NCBI RefSeq assembly: GCF_019599265.1
Contig: NZ_JAHZTC010000001.1
Span: 1 to 64,000 of the forward strand
DNA: 64,000 nucleotides
Origin: Pontibacter sp. HSC-14F20
Lineage (GTDB): Bacteria; Bacteroidota; Bacteroidia; Cytophagales; Hymenobacteraceae
Reading direction: 5' to 3'
Below are positions 9,135-18,746 of this stretch, piece by piece. The notes beneath the pieces are model-generated. The model worked only from the letters and a program-made list of their open reading frames with translations, was not told the origin of the DNA and did not search any database. The translations under genes and the position numbers were made by a program. Each line of letters starts with the position of its first letter. Position 1 is the stretch's first letter.

Positions 9135-10688
9135 ATGAACTCAAATCTGCCTTTCAGCCAACCTGGCCGTATGATAATCGGTAAAGCAAATGGTAAAACA
9201 TCAGTATTTATGGGAAAAGCTGCCGGCACCTTTTTAATTGCCATTCTTTCTGCTGTGCTCGCCATTGTGGGCTACAAACTCATCGAGGGCGATTCGCCAC
9301 AAAACGGGAACTTCAACAATAACAACTCCGGCGCTATACCTATGGTATCTTCGGTTGGCAATCCGGATTTTGTGGCAGCCGCGAGTACCGTGACGCCTGC
9401 CGTGGTGCACATCAAAACGGAGTACACTGGCGGTCAAACCAGCCGCAACCCTATTTATGAACTGTTTGGCATGCCACAGCAGTCCACTCCGGTGCGGGGC
9501 TCAGGCTCGGGCGTGCTTATTTCGAAGGACGGCTACATCGTCACCAACAACCACGTCATCGACCAGGCCTCAGGTATACAGGTAGTGCTGCCCGACCGCC
9601 GGACTTTCGACGCAAAGCTGATCGGAACAGACCCGAGCACGGATCTGGCTTTGCTGAAAGTGGAGGGCAGCGACCTACCGGTGGTGCCGTTGGGCGATTC
9701 TGACAAGGTGCAGGTAGGGGAGTGGGTGCTGGCAGTCGGTTATCCGCTTTCGCTCAACTCTACGGTAACGGCCGGTATCGTCAGTGCCAAAGGCAGGAGC
9801 ATTGGCATTCTCAACCGGCCGAGTCAGGGTGGTTACGTGGATCCGGCGCAGGTGGCCAACACCGCCATCGAGTCTTTCATCCAGACAGACGCGGCCATCA
9901 ACCCGGGCAACTCGGGTGGTGCGCTGGTGAACACTTCCGGACAACTGATCGGCATCAACACGGCCATTGCCTCCCAGACAGGCAGCTATGCCGGCTACGG
10001 TTTTGCTATACCTGTCAATCTGATGCAAAAAGTAGTGGGCGACATCCGGGAATTTGGCAAAGTGCGTCGTGGCTTTCTGGGTGTGAACTTTCCGGTGCCG
10101 GCCGTGGAGGATCAGCTGTTACGGGCACGTGGCATTGATCCGGGTAAGGTGAGCGGCGTGTACATCATGGGGGTACAGCCGGGAAGTGGCGCAGCGAAGG
10201 CCGGTCTGAAAGAAGGTGACATCATTCAAGGTATAGACGGTATTGACGTGAATACTTCCGCAGAACTCTCCGAACGCATTGCCCGCTATTACCCGGGCGA
10301 CAAAGTAGAACTGGCCCTGGTACGGGACGGCAAGCAGCGCAAAGCTACCGTCACGTTGCAGGGCGAGGAAGAAGAGACTGTATCGGACACCGCAGCGAAA
10401 GGATTAGAGGCCAGACTGGGAGCTACATTCGCGCCGCTCACCGATCGTATGAAACAGCAATATCGTCTTAACGCAGGCGTATACGTCACAAAAATTCAGC
10501 CTGGCGGTTTCTTCGATTCGGCAGGTATACCAGAGGGCACTGTAGTGGCGCGCGTGAACGGCCGACCTGTCAACAGCCTGGCCGAGATCAGCAAATCGCT
10601 GGCGGCCTCTAGAAGCGGTATGGTGCGGTTGGATGGTATTACGCCAGACGGAACAGCCTTTGTGTTCAACTTCCCGCTGGGTGCATAA
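9135..10688 (+). CDS. HtrA/DegP-type serine protease with two PDZ domains
   Basis: 517 residues. One membrane helix near 31-50 anchors it, with the catalytic part in the periplasm. The trypsin-like triad is H140 (VTNNHVID), D170 (GTDPSTDLALLK) and S260 (NPGNSGGALV). PDZ1 lies at about 305-400 (GVYIMGVQPGSGAAKAGLK), PDZ2 at about 420-515. This family degrades misfolded envelope proteins. Short Asn-rich and Ser-rich linkers follow the anchor. The DUF72 gene starts 9 nt after its stop and is probably cotranscribed. Confidence 0.92.
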   Translation: MNSNLPFSQPGRMIIGKANGKTSVFMGKAAGTFLIAILSAVLAIVGYKLIEGDSPQNGNFNNNNSGAIPMVSSVGNPDFVAAASTVTPAVVHIKTEYTGGQTSRNPIYELFGMPQQSTPVRGSGSGVLISKDGYIVTNNHVIDQASGIQVVLPDRRTFDAKLIGTDPSTDLALLKVEGSDLPVVPLGDSDKVQVGEWVLAVGYPLSLNSTVTAGIVSAKGRSIGILNRPSQGGYVDPAQVANTAIESFIQTDAAINPGNSGGALVNTSGQLIGINTAIASQTGSYAGYGFAIPVNLMQKVVGDIREFGKVRRGFLGVNFPVPAVEDQLLRARGIDPGKVSGVYIMGVQPGSGAAKAGLKEGDIIQGIDGIDVNTSAELSERIARYYPGDKVELALVRDGKQRKATVTLQGEEEETVSDTAAKGLEARLGATFAPLTDRMKQQYRLNAGVYVTKIQPGGFFDSAGIPEGTVVARVNGRPVNSLAEISKSLAASRSGMVRLDGITPDGTAFVFNFPLGA

Positions 10689-10697
10689 GGGGGCTGC

Positions 10698-11444
10698 ATG
10701 ACTGATCAGAACAAGCTATACATTGGCACTTCCGGCTGGAGCTACCGCTGGCGGGAAGTGCTATACCCACCCGAACTCAAATCAGCAGACTTCCTGAGCC
10801 ACTACGCCACTCGCTTTAACTGTACAGAAATCAACAGCAGCTTTTATCACTTCACCATGGCCAAAACCATTGAGAAGTGGCTGGCGCAGACACCGGCGCA
10901 TTTTAAGTTTGCACCGAAGCTGCACCAGGAGATCACGCACAAGCGCAAGTTTCAAGGTATAGAGGAACCGCTGCAGAAGTTTATGTCGCGCTACCTGCTG
11001 ATGGGCGAACGGCTGGGGCCGGTACTGGTGCAGATTGCGGGCAGTTTCCGTTTCGACAAAGGTATAGCGGGCGATTTTTACCGTACCTTGCGCGAGCTAT
11101 ACCCGGAGCAGCCCTTTGCGCTGGAGGCCCGGCACGTGTCGTGGTTTACAGAGGATTCTTTTGAGCTGATGCGCGAGTTCAACATCACCACCGTCATCGC
11201 CAATGCCGGGAAGCGATTTCCGGGCACCGAAGTGACAACCACCGATCTGGTATACCTGCGCCTGCATGGGGACGAGAAAATGTACGCCTCATCCTATTCC
11301 GACAAAAAGCTGGAGCGCTACGCCTACATGGTGAAAGACTGGCTGGAAGATGGCAGGGAGGTATGGGTTTTCTTTAACAACACGATCGTCGGCAATGCCG
11401 TGCTCAATGCCGACAGGATCCGGCAGCTTGTGATTGATTTGTAA
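10698..11444 (+). CDS. DUF72 (YecE-like) protein
   Basis: 248 residues, a TIM-barrel-like DUF72 protein. The opening YIGTSGWSYRWREVLYPPEL is the family signature, followed by FNCTEINSSFYHF and late VYLRLHGDEKMY and VWVFFNNT. The biochemical role of the family is not established; a link to Fe-S or nucleic acid enzymes has been suggested on fold grounds only. Nine nt after htrA, so likely one operon. Confidence 0.85.
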   Translation: MTDQNKLYIGTSGWSYRWREVLYPPELKSADFLSHYATRFNCTEINSSFYHFTMAKTIEKWLAQTPAHFKFAPKLHQEITHKRKFQGIEEPLQKFMSRYLLMGERLGPVLVQIAGSFRFDKGIAGDFYRTLRELYPEQPFALEARHVSWFTEDSFELMREFNITTVIANAGKRFPGTEVTTTDLVYLRLHGDEKMYASSYSDKKLERYAYMVKDWLEDGREVWVFFNNTIVGNAVLNADRIRQLVIDL

Positions 11445-11601
11445 TTTTCCTGACAGAAATAAGCTTCTAAGTGTTTAAACGTCAATGCTTTGGTTTTGCT
11501 GTTAAGTCCTTGAAAATCCAGCAACTAAAAATATATAGCGTTTTCAAAACATTTCAGGTGCAAGTGTGTAATACCTGCGATATCTTGTAGTTTAATCAGC
11601 C

Positions 11602-14031
11602 ATGCGTTTATTTTTATTCTTCTTACTTTTTATACCTACACTCAGTTTTGCACAATCGGGGGTGATAACAGGTATTGTGCGCGATGCCAATACCAATGAG
11701 GCCCTGATCGGGGTTTCGGTGCAGGTAGTGGGTGCACAACTGGGAACCGTTACGAACGAAAACGGCGCTTACCGGATCGATAATATTCCGTTGGGAAGCT
11801 ATACCTTGCAGAGTTCTTATATTGGCTACCAGCAGTTGAATAAATTCAATGTGAACGTAACGTCGGGCAATGCTCAAATTATCAACTTTGAGCTGGTACC
11901 GGCATCGAGTCAGTTGGGTGAGGTGCAAGTGGTAGCGCGGCGCCGGCAGAGCGCAGCCATTGCAGATATCGTGACGCCGCTGTCGGTGCAGAGTCTGAGC
12001 ACAGAGGAGATCCGCAGTAACCCGGGTGGTAATTTCGACATCTCGAAAGTGGTGCAGGTGTTGCCGGGTGTGGCCACCAGCGGCACAGGCGGGGGTAGTC
12101 GCAACGACCTGATCATACGGGGTGGCGCACCAAGCGAAAACGTATATTACCTTGATGGCATCGAGATTCCGCTCATCAACCACTTCACTACACAAGGCAG
12201 TGCCGGCGGCGCAACAGGTATACTCAACGTGTCGTTTATCGAAGATCTGAAAGTGAGTTCTTCCGCTTTCGACGCCCGTTATGATAATGCCCTGGCTTCA
12301 GTGTTTGAGTTCAGACAACGCTACGGAAACCCGGAGCGTTTTTCGGGAAATGTGCGCCTGAGCGGTTCGGAGTTCGCGGCCACGCTGGAAGGACCGATTT
12401 CCCCTAAAACAACCTATTTGGTTTCGGCCCGCCGCAGCTATCTGCAGTTTCTGTTTAAGTTGCTCGATTTGCCCATCCGACCTAATTACTGGGATTTTCA
12501 GTACAAAGTAGACCATAAGATCGACAACAAAACTTCGCTTTCCTTTATCGGGGTGGGAGCAATTGACGAGTTTGCCTTTGGGGTGCCACGCAAAAGCACG
12601 CCCGAGAGCGAGTACATCCTGCGCTCTATACCTTCCAACAACCAATGGAATTACACGACAGGCGTCGCGATGAAGCGACTCGTGAACGATGGCTACGTAA
12701 ACCTGGCGCTAAGCCGAAATGCTTTTAACATTGATCTGGAGAAAACGGAGGCGGCACAGGAGGGAGGCACTCCGCAACCTACCCTCCAATCGAATTCACG
12801 TGAAACCGAGAACAAACTGAGGCTGGATGTGAACAAGTACCAAAACGGTTTCAAGTATGCCTACGGGGTGTCAGGTCAGTATGTACAGTTCACCAACGAC
12901 ATCTTCAGTTTGATCCGTAACGAGGTGCGGGATGAGAATGGCAATCTGGTGGAGCCTGCTGTTAGGGTTAACTACGATACCAATCTCGACTTCTTCAGGT
13001 ATGGCGCCTTTGGCCAGGTGTCGCGCTCGGTGCTGAATAACCGGCTTGGACTATCATTTGGCCTGCGCACCGACATGAACTCCTTTACAGACGAGGGACG
13101 CAACCCCTTGAAAACACTTTCGCCGCGCCTGTCGGCTTCATACCTGCTCACCGATAAATGGACGATCAACGGCTCTTGGGGTACCTATTACAAACTGCCA
13201 ACCTATACGGTGCTGGGTTATCAGGAAAATAATGATTTCCTCAATCGTTCTGCTGATTACATTCAATCGATCCACTATGTGCTGGGTACCGAATTTCTGC
13301 CGCGCGAAGATCTGCGCTTTACCGTAGAGGGCTTTTACAAAGATTATAACAACTACCCGGTATCGCTGCGCGACGGCATTTCGCTGGCCAACCAGGGAGG
13401 TGATTTTGGATCAATTGGCAACGAAGCAGTGAGCACGACCGGAAAAGGAAGGGCTTACGGAGCTGAGTTTTACGTGCAGAAAAAGCTGACAGGAACTGTA
13501 TTCGGCGTGCTTTCCTATACCTATGTGGTCAGTGAGTTTGCGGGCACCGATGGCCGTTATGTGTCCAGCGCCTGGGATTACCGCCACTTGGCCTCCGGCT
13601 TATTGGGCAAGAAGCTGCCGCGCAATTGGGAGTTTGGTGCCAAGTATCGCTATGCCGGCGGAGCGCCTGCCACGCCTTTCGATCTGGAAGCCTCACAACG
13701 CAACTACGCTTCACTGGGTGTAGGTATACTCGACTATGGGCGCCTCAACACCGATCGTTTGCGGCCGTTCAGCCAGTTGGATGTACGCATCGACAAGAAG
13801 TGGAATTTTAACCGCATCACCCTGGACCTCTTTCTGGACATTGCCAATGTGCTGGGCAGCAACACCCCTGGATATGACCGCTATACCTTCCAGCGCAACG
13901 AGAACAATTCCGGCTTCGCCACCACCGACGGCAATCCGCTGCGACTGGATGGAGGCAATGCTATACCTTTCATCCTCAAAAACGACGATGGTAACCTGGT
14001 GCCTACACTCGGATTTATAGTAGAATTCTAG
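11602..14031 (+). CDS. TonB-dependent outer membrane receptor
   Basis: 809 residues. A signal peptide (to about 17) is followed by a carboxypeptidase-like regulatory domain (about 20-110, opening GVITGIVRDANTNEALIGVS). The plug comes next, with the motifs VVQVLPGVATSG and NDLIIRGGAPSENVYYLDG. The remainder is a 22-strand-type barrel ending in an aromatic C-terminus (GFIVEF). No SusD partner lies next to it, so it is not a standard polysaccharide locus. The cargo (siderophore, peptide or vitamin) cannot be told from sequence. No Fur-like box seen. Confidence 0.9.
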   Translation: MRLFLFFLLFIPTLSFAQSGVITGIVRDANTNEALIGVSVQVVGAQLGTVTNENGAYRIDNIPLGSYTLQSSYIGYQQLNKFNVNVTSGNAQIINFELVPASSQLGEVQVVARRRQSAAIADIVTPLSVQSLSTEEIRSNPGGNFDISKVVQVLPGVATSGTGGGSRNDLIIRGGAPSENVYYLDGIEIPLINHFTTQGSAGGATGILNVSFIEDLKVSSSAFDARYDNALASVFEFRQRYGNPERFSGNVRLSGSEFAATLEGPISPKTTYLVSARRSYLQFLFKLLDLPIRPNYWDFQYKVDHKIDNKTSLSFIGVGAIDEFAFGVPRKSTPESEYILRSIPSNNQWNYTTGVAMKRLVNDGYVNLALSRNAFNIDLEKTEAAQEGGTPQPTLQSNSRETENKLRLDVNKYQNGFKYAYGVSGQYVQFTNDIFSLIRNEVRDENGNLVEPAVRVNYDTNLDFFRYGAFGQVSRSVLNNRLGLSFGLRTDMNSFTDEGRNPLKTLSPRLSASYLLTDKWTINGSWGTYYKLPTYTVLGYQENNDFLNRSADYIQSIHYVLGTEFLPREDLRFTVEGFYKDYNNYPVSLRDGISLANQGGDFGSIGNEAVSTTGKGRAYGAEFYVQKKLTGTVFGVLSYTYVVSEFAGTDGRYVSSAWDYRHLASGLLGKKLPRNWEFGAKYRYAGGAPATPFDLEASQRNYASLGVGILDYGRLNTDRLRPFSQLDVRIDKKWNFNRITLDLFLDIANVLGSNTPGYDRYTFQRNENNSGFATTDGNPLRLDGGNAIPFILKNDDGNLVPTLGFIVEF

Positions 14032-14075
14032 TCTTGTAAATTTGCTGCACTGGCGGTCTTTGTTTCTAAAATTCG

Positions 14076-14083
14076 TACCTTTG
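14076..14083 (+). promoter_or_regulatory. Probable -7 element (TACCTTTG)
   Basis: Matches the Bacteroidota -7 consensus TAnnTTTG 34 nt before the DUF983 start. The only TTTG upstream is spaced 13 nt away, not the usual 19, so the -33 match is poor. Confidence 0.4.
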
Positions 14084-14117
14084 ACAAGTATGTTGTAACA
14101 TCAGACAAAGACCCAGC

Positions 14118-14537
14118 ATGAGCCAGAAAAAATCCGCCTTATACAGCATTTTCTTTAACCGCTGCCCACGTTGCCGCGAAGGTAAAATGTTTAAGAGTGG
14201 CCTCTATACCACTAAATTTGCCGACATGCACGACGACTGCCCCTGCTGCGGGCAGGAGTTCGAACCGGAGCCCGGTTTTTACTACGGCGCCATGTATGTG
14301 AGCTTCGGTTTTAATGTGGCTATTTTCGTTATCTCGCTGGTTATCCTGTACCAGTTTGTCGAGGAGATCACGATGGCTATGATGATCGGGGTAGTGACGG
14401 CTGTAGTGGTCGGCCTGTTGCCTGTTATTTTCAGATGGTCGCGCTCCATGTACATCCACATATTTGTGCGCTATGAAGGTCCTTGCAGCGAAATTCCTAA
14501 AAAGGTGCATTCTTATCCGGCTAGCAAAGAACAGTAA
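14118..14537 (+). CDS. DUF983 zinc-ribbon membrane protein
   Basis: 139 residues. An N-terminal zinc ribbon pairs C16xxC19 (RCPRCREGKMF) with C41xxC44 (DDCPCCGQEF), followed by the family motif EPGFYYGAMYVSFGF and two membrane helices (about 60-80 and 85-105). DUF983 proteins are widespread and uncharacterised; some neighbour cytochrome oxidase genes, but none is nearby here. Confidence 0.88.
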   Translation: MSQKKSALYSIFFNRCPRCREGKMFKSGLYTTKFADMHDDCPCCGQEFEPEPGFYYGAMYVSFGFNVAIFVISLVILYQFVEEITMAMMIGVVTAVVVGLLPVIFRWSRSMYIHIFVRYEGPCSEIPKKVHSYPASKEQ

Positions 14538-14569
14538 ACGAATACACGATTTCCTATACCTTAAAACGA

Positions 14570-14604
14570 GCGAGCGCATCCTGGGATTTCCGGGATGCGC
14601 TCGC
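14570..14604. terminator. GC-rich hairpin between convergent genes
   Basis: Stem GCGAGCGCATCC with GGATGCGCTCGC around a short loop. There is no long T-run, so it may stall polymerase or protect 3' ends rather than act as a classic terminator. A CTATACCT octamer lies just before it. Confidence 0.55.
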
Positions 14605-14624
14605 TGCTTATTGATTAGGCTGGG

Positions 14625-15506
14625 TTAATTTAAGCTAAAGCCCTGCATGGTATAAAGGATGCCCAGCCCGAGTGACTGGTTGTATTGCACATCGCTGTCC
14701 TGGTCGTAGTCGTAAATGAAATTGGCCATCAGGTTGACGTTGATGTAGCGGTTTACTTTGGCCGTCAGTACAGAGTTGAACATGTGGTCGATGCGCTTAC
14801 CGGACAGTTCCTTGTAATTGATATAAGACATGTAGTTCAGTCGCAGGTTGACGTTGGTGAAGATGTCACGGTTATAGCTGGCTTGCACCATCGCGGCGAG
14901 CCATTCTGTGCGCACGCTCTTATCTTCCGGTACACCATAACGCTCATTGGCCGCTACGGCATCATCTGCCAGAAAGGTAAAGCGAGGCGCAAAAGGACTC
15001 AGGCGCAGCGAGAAGTATGGATTTGGTTTATACTCGGCCCCCAGCGCAAAAGTCAGGAAACCCGGTGACAGGAAGTTAGAGATCAGGCGGTCATTGCCAT
15101 CGGCATCTATATCGTATTCATAACCTTTGGTGAACTGCGACAGAAAGTTTGCTGACACAAAGGTGTTCCAGTCAGAAGAGATCGCATACCCATACTTGGA
15201 GTCCAGGTAGATGCGGTCGATGCTCTTGCGGCGTTCTTCGCCTTTGTTTTTGAGCAGACCATACTGCATCTGCACGGCATTGTCCCAGGATGTTTTGCCT
15301 AGCTTGTAGTCGGCCCGTGCATCGAGGTGTGCGTTAAAGGCGATCGAGCTGATGCCGCCCGCTTTCCAGTTGTCGCTGAAGGCAGCTTGGTTGAGGTTGA
15401 CACCCGCAGCGAATGTTCTGCGCCAGGTGGTATCGGGTTCGACCTGCGCCGAGGCATTGGCCACAGCAAACAAGGCGAGCAGGAGGGAAAGTAAGGTTTT
15501 ATTCAT
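14625..15506 (-). CDS. DUF3078 outer-membrane beta-barrel protein
   Basis: 293 residues with a signal peptide ending ASAQ. The body is amphipathic beta-strands with many aromatic-ended segments (NLNQAAFSDNWKAGG, YGYAISSDWNTFVSANFL) and the protein ends in GLGILYTMQGFSLN. This is the DUF3078 family, frequent in Bacteroidota and presumed to form a barrel in the outer membrane. Role unknown. Confidence 0.8.
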   Translation of the reverse strand: MNKTLLSLLLALFAVANASAQVEPDTTWRRTFAAGVNLNQAAFSDNWKAGGISSIAFNAHLDARADYKLGKTSWDNAVQMQYGLLKNKGEERRKSIDRIYLDSKYGYAISSDWNTFVSANFLSQFTKGYEYDIDADGNDRLISNFLSPGFLTFALGAEYKPNPYFSLRLSPFAPRFTFLADDAVAANERYGVPEDKSVRTEWLAAMVQASYNRDIFTNVNLRLNYMSYINYKELSGKRIDHMFNSVLTAKVNRYINVNLMANFIYDYDQDSDVQYNQSLGLGILYTMQGFSLN

Positions 15507-15573
15507 GTCTCAGGGGTTGGTTTTCCGGGGTGCGCTGTTCAGCAAACGCAGGTAATATGGAAATATCGCTATT

Positions 15574-15619
15574 CCCTATACCTGCTATATAGCGCTTACG
15601 CAATTTCGCAGGTATAGGT
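15574..15619. repeat. Inverted pair of the CTATACCT/AGGTATAG motif
   Basis: CCTATACCTGC at the left and GCAGGTATAGG at the right form an exact 11-bp inverted repeat around a 25-nt spacer, between the starts and ends of two leftward genes. Two copies of the window-wide octamer thus face each other in a potential hairpin. Confidence 0.7.
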
Positions 15620-15684
15620 ATAAAATTTACGAAGATGCCTCGATAACAAATCTTTCGCTGAATAGAAATACCAGAAGTACGGGA

Positions 15685-16386
15685 TTATTTCTTCCGACCT
15701 TCTCTTGTAAAAGGCACAAAAACCACAGGCATCAGGTTGCGGGTAACCGCTTTGCCTCGTTTTTTTTCGATCAGTTTGAGGGTTTGTGTCCTGTAGACCG
15801 GGCCAACAGGTATAACCATACGCCCACCTTCCTTGAGCTGCTCAAACAGGGGAGGGGGAACAGACTCGGCTCCAGCCGTCACGACAATCGCATCGAAGGG
15901 TGCATGCGCTTCCCAGCCCGCATAACCGTCGCCGATTTTTACTTCCACGTTATCATAGCCCAGTTGCTTGAGTCGTGCGGCGGCCATTTTTCCATGTTCT
16001 GGTATGATCTCGATGGTGTATACCTGTTTCACAATCTCAGCCAACACAGCCGCCTGGTAGCCCGATCCGGTGCCAATCTCCAGTACTTTCATACCTGGCT
16101 TGGGCTTGATCGCCTCCGTCATGTAAGCCACCATGTAGGGCTGGGAAATTGTTTGATTGTGACCAATGGGCAATGCGTTGTCCTGGTAAGCTTTTGAGGC
16201 AATAGCAGGAGGTACAAAGAGATGTCGGGGGACGGAGCGCATGGCATGCAGTACGGCTTTGTCACTTATCCCACGTCGTTTCATCTGCTGCTCCACCATT
16301 TGTTCACGCTCTGCCTTGTAAGCGTCTTCCTGGGCTGGATCCACAGACAACAGCCATGAAAGCAGTATGTAAACCGGGATCACCAT
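15685..16386 (-). CDS. pcm: Protein-L-isoaspartate O-methyltransferase, with N-terminal hydrophobic segment
   Basis: 233 residues. The Pcm core is complete: VPRHLFVPP near 52, the family block LPIGHNQTISQPYMVAYMTE, and SAM motif I VLEIGTGSGYQAAVL. It methylates L-isoaspartyl residues so damaged proteins can be repaired. Ahead of the core is a hydrophobic stretch, MVIPVYILLSWLLS, which looks like a short signal or anchor. This is the second methyltransferase in the window with such a leader. The start is the only in-frame ATG before the core. Confidence 0.88.
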   Translation of the reverse strand: MVIPVYILLSWLLSVDPAQEDAYKAEREQMVEQQMKRRGISDKAVLHAMRSVPRHLFVPPAIASKAYQDNALPIGHNQTISQPYMVAYMTEAIKPKPGMKVLEIGTGSGYQAAVLAEIVKQVYTIEIIPEHGKMAAARLKQLGYDNVEVKIGDGYAGWEAHAPFDAIVVTAGAESVPPPLFEQLKEGGRMVIPVGPVYRTQTLKLIEKKRGKAVTRNLMPVVFVPFTREGRKK

Positions 16387-16578
16387 CGCCTTACAAATGT
16401 TAGGTATAGTTAATTATACTTCTGGCTATGGTTTATGTTTTGGGGCCGTGAAGCACGATTCAGGGTGCTGTAGTCTGTGATACCGGGGAAATACAAATTT
16501 CTTTAAGTAAGCGTGCTGGGAAAACCGATCACTTCTTTTATATTTAAAGCTCATTTCCCTTGTTGGTATATTTCAGGT

Positions 16579-17790
16579 ATGGCATTTAGTAATATTCAGT
16601 CGCTTTTAATCCGAGGCGTAGTGGCGTGCGCTTTGTTTCTGTCTTTCAGTGCCTGCTCCGGCTTTAAAAAAGAAGAGCTGATTGTAGAGGAGGACTGTGA
16701 ATTGCACGTAGAGGCGCCGGAAACCTTTACGCCCACCGTGGCCACCAAACTTGGCAAGCAGGTTGATTCCCTTTTCACACAATTGCACAAAAGAAAGGGC
16801 TTCAACGGCACTGTGCTCGTTACCAAGTATGACCAGATTATTTACCGTGGCGCTTTCGGGTACGCCGATTTCAATTCCAAGGACACCCTGAGCACCCAAA
16901 CCGTATTTCAGCTCGCCTCTGTGTCGAAGCAGTTTACAGCCGTAGCCATTATGATGCTGAAAGAGCAGGGCAAACTAAATTATGACGACAGCCTGCAGGT
17001 ATACATCCCGGATTTTCCTTACAAAGGCATCACGATTAAACAACTGCTCACGCACCGCTCCGGCCTGCCCAACTATACCTACTTCAGCGATGAACTATGG
17101 CCCGATCGCAAGGTAGACCTGAGCAACGATGATGTGCTAAGCATGATGGCTGTGCACAAACCTAACATCTATTACCAGCCCAATCGCACTTTCAGTTACA
17201 GCAACACAGGTTATGCGCTGCTCGCCTCAGTTGTAGAAAAGGCCTCGGGACAGCCTTTTGCCGATTTTATGCGTGAGCACATCTTTGAACCGCTTAACAT
17301 GCGCAACACCTATACCTTCAACCACGAGCTGGTCGCCCAAAGCGGTAAGGTGGCTGCAGGACACATTGGCGGTCGCCGCAAACGCCTGCCAGACTACCAG
17401 GACACCGTGCTAGGTGACAAAGGCATGTATTCTACTGTGGAGGATTTATATAAGTGGGACCAAGCGCTCTATACCCAAAAGCTGGTGAAGCGCGAAACAC
17501 TGGAAGAGGCCTTCTCGCCGACGGGCAAAGTGAACCGACGCGACGAGTCCTACGGCTACGGTTGGCGCATTAAGCAGCTGGAAAGTGGCGATACAGCTGT
17601 ATACCACGGCGGACTGTGGCATGGGTTTAATACCTATTTCCTGCGCAATCCAAAAGATCATAGCTCTATAATCGTGCTCAGCAACCTGACCAACGGCAGC
17701 CTGAACTATATGAAAGACGTGCGCAATTTTATGTATCCGGCGCGTCCGAAAAATGAAAAGAAACAGGTGCAGGTGGCGAGTGCCCGGTAG
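16579..17790 (+). CDS. Serine hydrolase, class C beta-lactamase/D-peptidase family lipoprotein
   Basis: 403 residues from the ATG at 16579; an in-frame GTG at 16513 is less likely because the ATG gives a lipoprotein signal with lipobox FSAC, Cys26. The catalytic S114xxK117 lies in QLASVSKQFT, the second motif in TFSYSNTGYALL, and the third in YHGGLWHG. This family includes penicillin-binding proteins, esterases and D-aminopeptidases. The lipoprotein anchor places it in the envelope. No link to antibiotic resistance can be inferred. Confidence 0.88.
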   Translation: MAFSNIQSLLIRGVVACALFLSFSACSGFKKEELIVEEDCELHVEAPETFTPTVATKLGKQVDSLFTQLHKRKGFNGTVLVTKYDQIIYRGAFGYADFNSKDTLSTQTVFQLASVSKQFTAVAIMMLKEQGKLNYDDSLQVYIPDFPYKGITIKQLLTHRSGLPNYTYFSDELWPDRKVDLSNDDVLSMMAVHKPNIYYQPNRTFSYSNTGYALLASVVEKASGQPFADFMREHIFEPLNMRNTYTFNHELVAQSGKVAAGHIGGRRKRLPDYQDTVLGDKGMYSTVEDLYKWDQALYTQKLVKRETLEEAFSPTGKVNRRDESYGYGWRIKQLESGDTAVYHGGLWHGFNTYFLRNPKDHSSIIVLSNLTNGSLNYMKDVRNFMYPARPKNEKKQVQVASAR

Positions 17791-17808
17791 TATGCCTGTA
17801 TAGACCTG

Positions 17809-18198
17809 ATGAAGTAACAGCAATTTCCAACCGATTTTATCAAATATCTGGGCTCTTCTACTCTCGTAGGTGTGAAATGCGGTGTAGCGCGGGAAATTTT
17901 TCTCAATATCTGAATGGTCGAAGTGGGGGGAAGAGTTTTCTCTCGTAGCTGGGCCAAGAGTGACAGAAGCTGGTTCACGGCTTTTATAGAAGAGGGCGTG
18001 GGGCAAATTCAGCATGGCCAGCGTGTACTGAACGTAAGAAGGGAGCGGTTGAAAGATACTTATCTGAACATGCTTATTGACGATGCCTATAAAGCCAAGT
18101 ATACCGAGGAGCACAACCTGCCTTATGTAGCTGGCATCACCCAGCCTGAATACCACCAATATACGATGGAGTTTATTTTTGACAGTCTGTCGACTTAG
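17809..18198 (+). pseudogene. DUF2255-family gene with two in-frame stop codons
   Basis: One continuous frame reads ATG-AAG-TAA at 17809-17817, then QQFPTDFIKYLGSSTLVG and on to FLNI, then TGA at 17911-17913, then MVEVGGRVFSRSWAKSDRSW through to TMEFIFDSLST. Across the TGA the protein is co-linear with DUF2255, and the TGA falls where the family has a Trp (FLDIW-type block), so a TGG to TGA change explains it. The 94-codon piece after 17914 could be translated alone but lacks the N-terminal half. Two stops point to decay rather than sequencing error. Confidence 0.8.
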
Positions 18199-18236
18199 CT
18201 GCCTATCAGTAACATTACAAATGCGGGTTTGATAAT

Positions 18237-18746
18237 TTAAAAAATCGCCAGCTCCTTCCTGAACTGCCTGGGCGATACGCCGCTTTTCCGTTTGAAAAAT
18301 TTTCCGAAAGTCAATTGGTCAGAGAAGTTAAGGCTATCGGCTGAATCGATAGTTTGGGTTGCTGTAGCAGCCTCGCTGTAGAGCTTCTGGAAAATGAAAC
18401 CAGACACCGTCTGGCTGGTCAGGCGCTCGACTACCAGCATCAGGTAGTGGGGCGTGATGTGCAGTTTTTCAGTATAGAAGGTAACATGATGCTCTGATTT
18501 ATAAAAATCCGACAGCAGCTCAATGAACGACTGAATGATCAGCTCGTCCCGCGAAAGGGTGGTACGCTGCGAGATGGATTTCTCGTTTTCGATGAAGTTG
18601 TCGAGGTCGAGCAGGAAAATCTTAAGTGCGTTCCGGATGATTTTCTTGTACTAGTTATGTGAGCTTCCGGCCAGGATCTCTTCCGCAAACTGCATGCGCC
18701 TGTAGAGCTGCTTTGCCTTGTCATCCAGCAGGTATAGCACCGCTGT
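18237..18746 (-). pseudogene. Broken AraC-family regulator
   Basis: In one minus-strand frame, residues from a TAA at 18747 down to 18237 read as a helical linker plus a full AraC DNA-binding domain. The two helix-turn-helices are TEKLHITPHYLMLVVERL and LNFSDQLTFGKFFKRKSG, ending SPRQFRKELAIF. An in-frame TAG at 18651-18653 interrupts it, and the N-terminal sensory domain is missing. It lies next to the DUF2255 pseudogene in convergent orientation; the pair may once have been regulator and target. Confidence 0.8.

Noticed and set aside
9234..10028. Antisense ORFs inside htrA
   Set aside because: No motifs, and the protease frame is fully supported by its catalytic triad.
17911..17913. TGA in the DUF2255 frame as selenocysteine or Trp recoding
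   Set aside because: The same frame also has a TAA, TGA ends other genes here (for example the aldo/keto reductase), and no SECIS-like hairpin follows.
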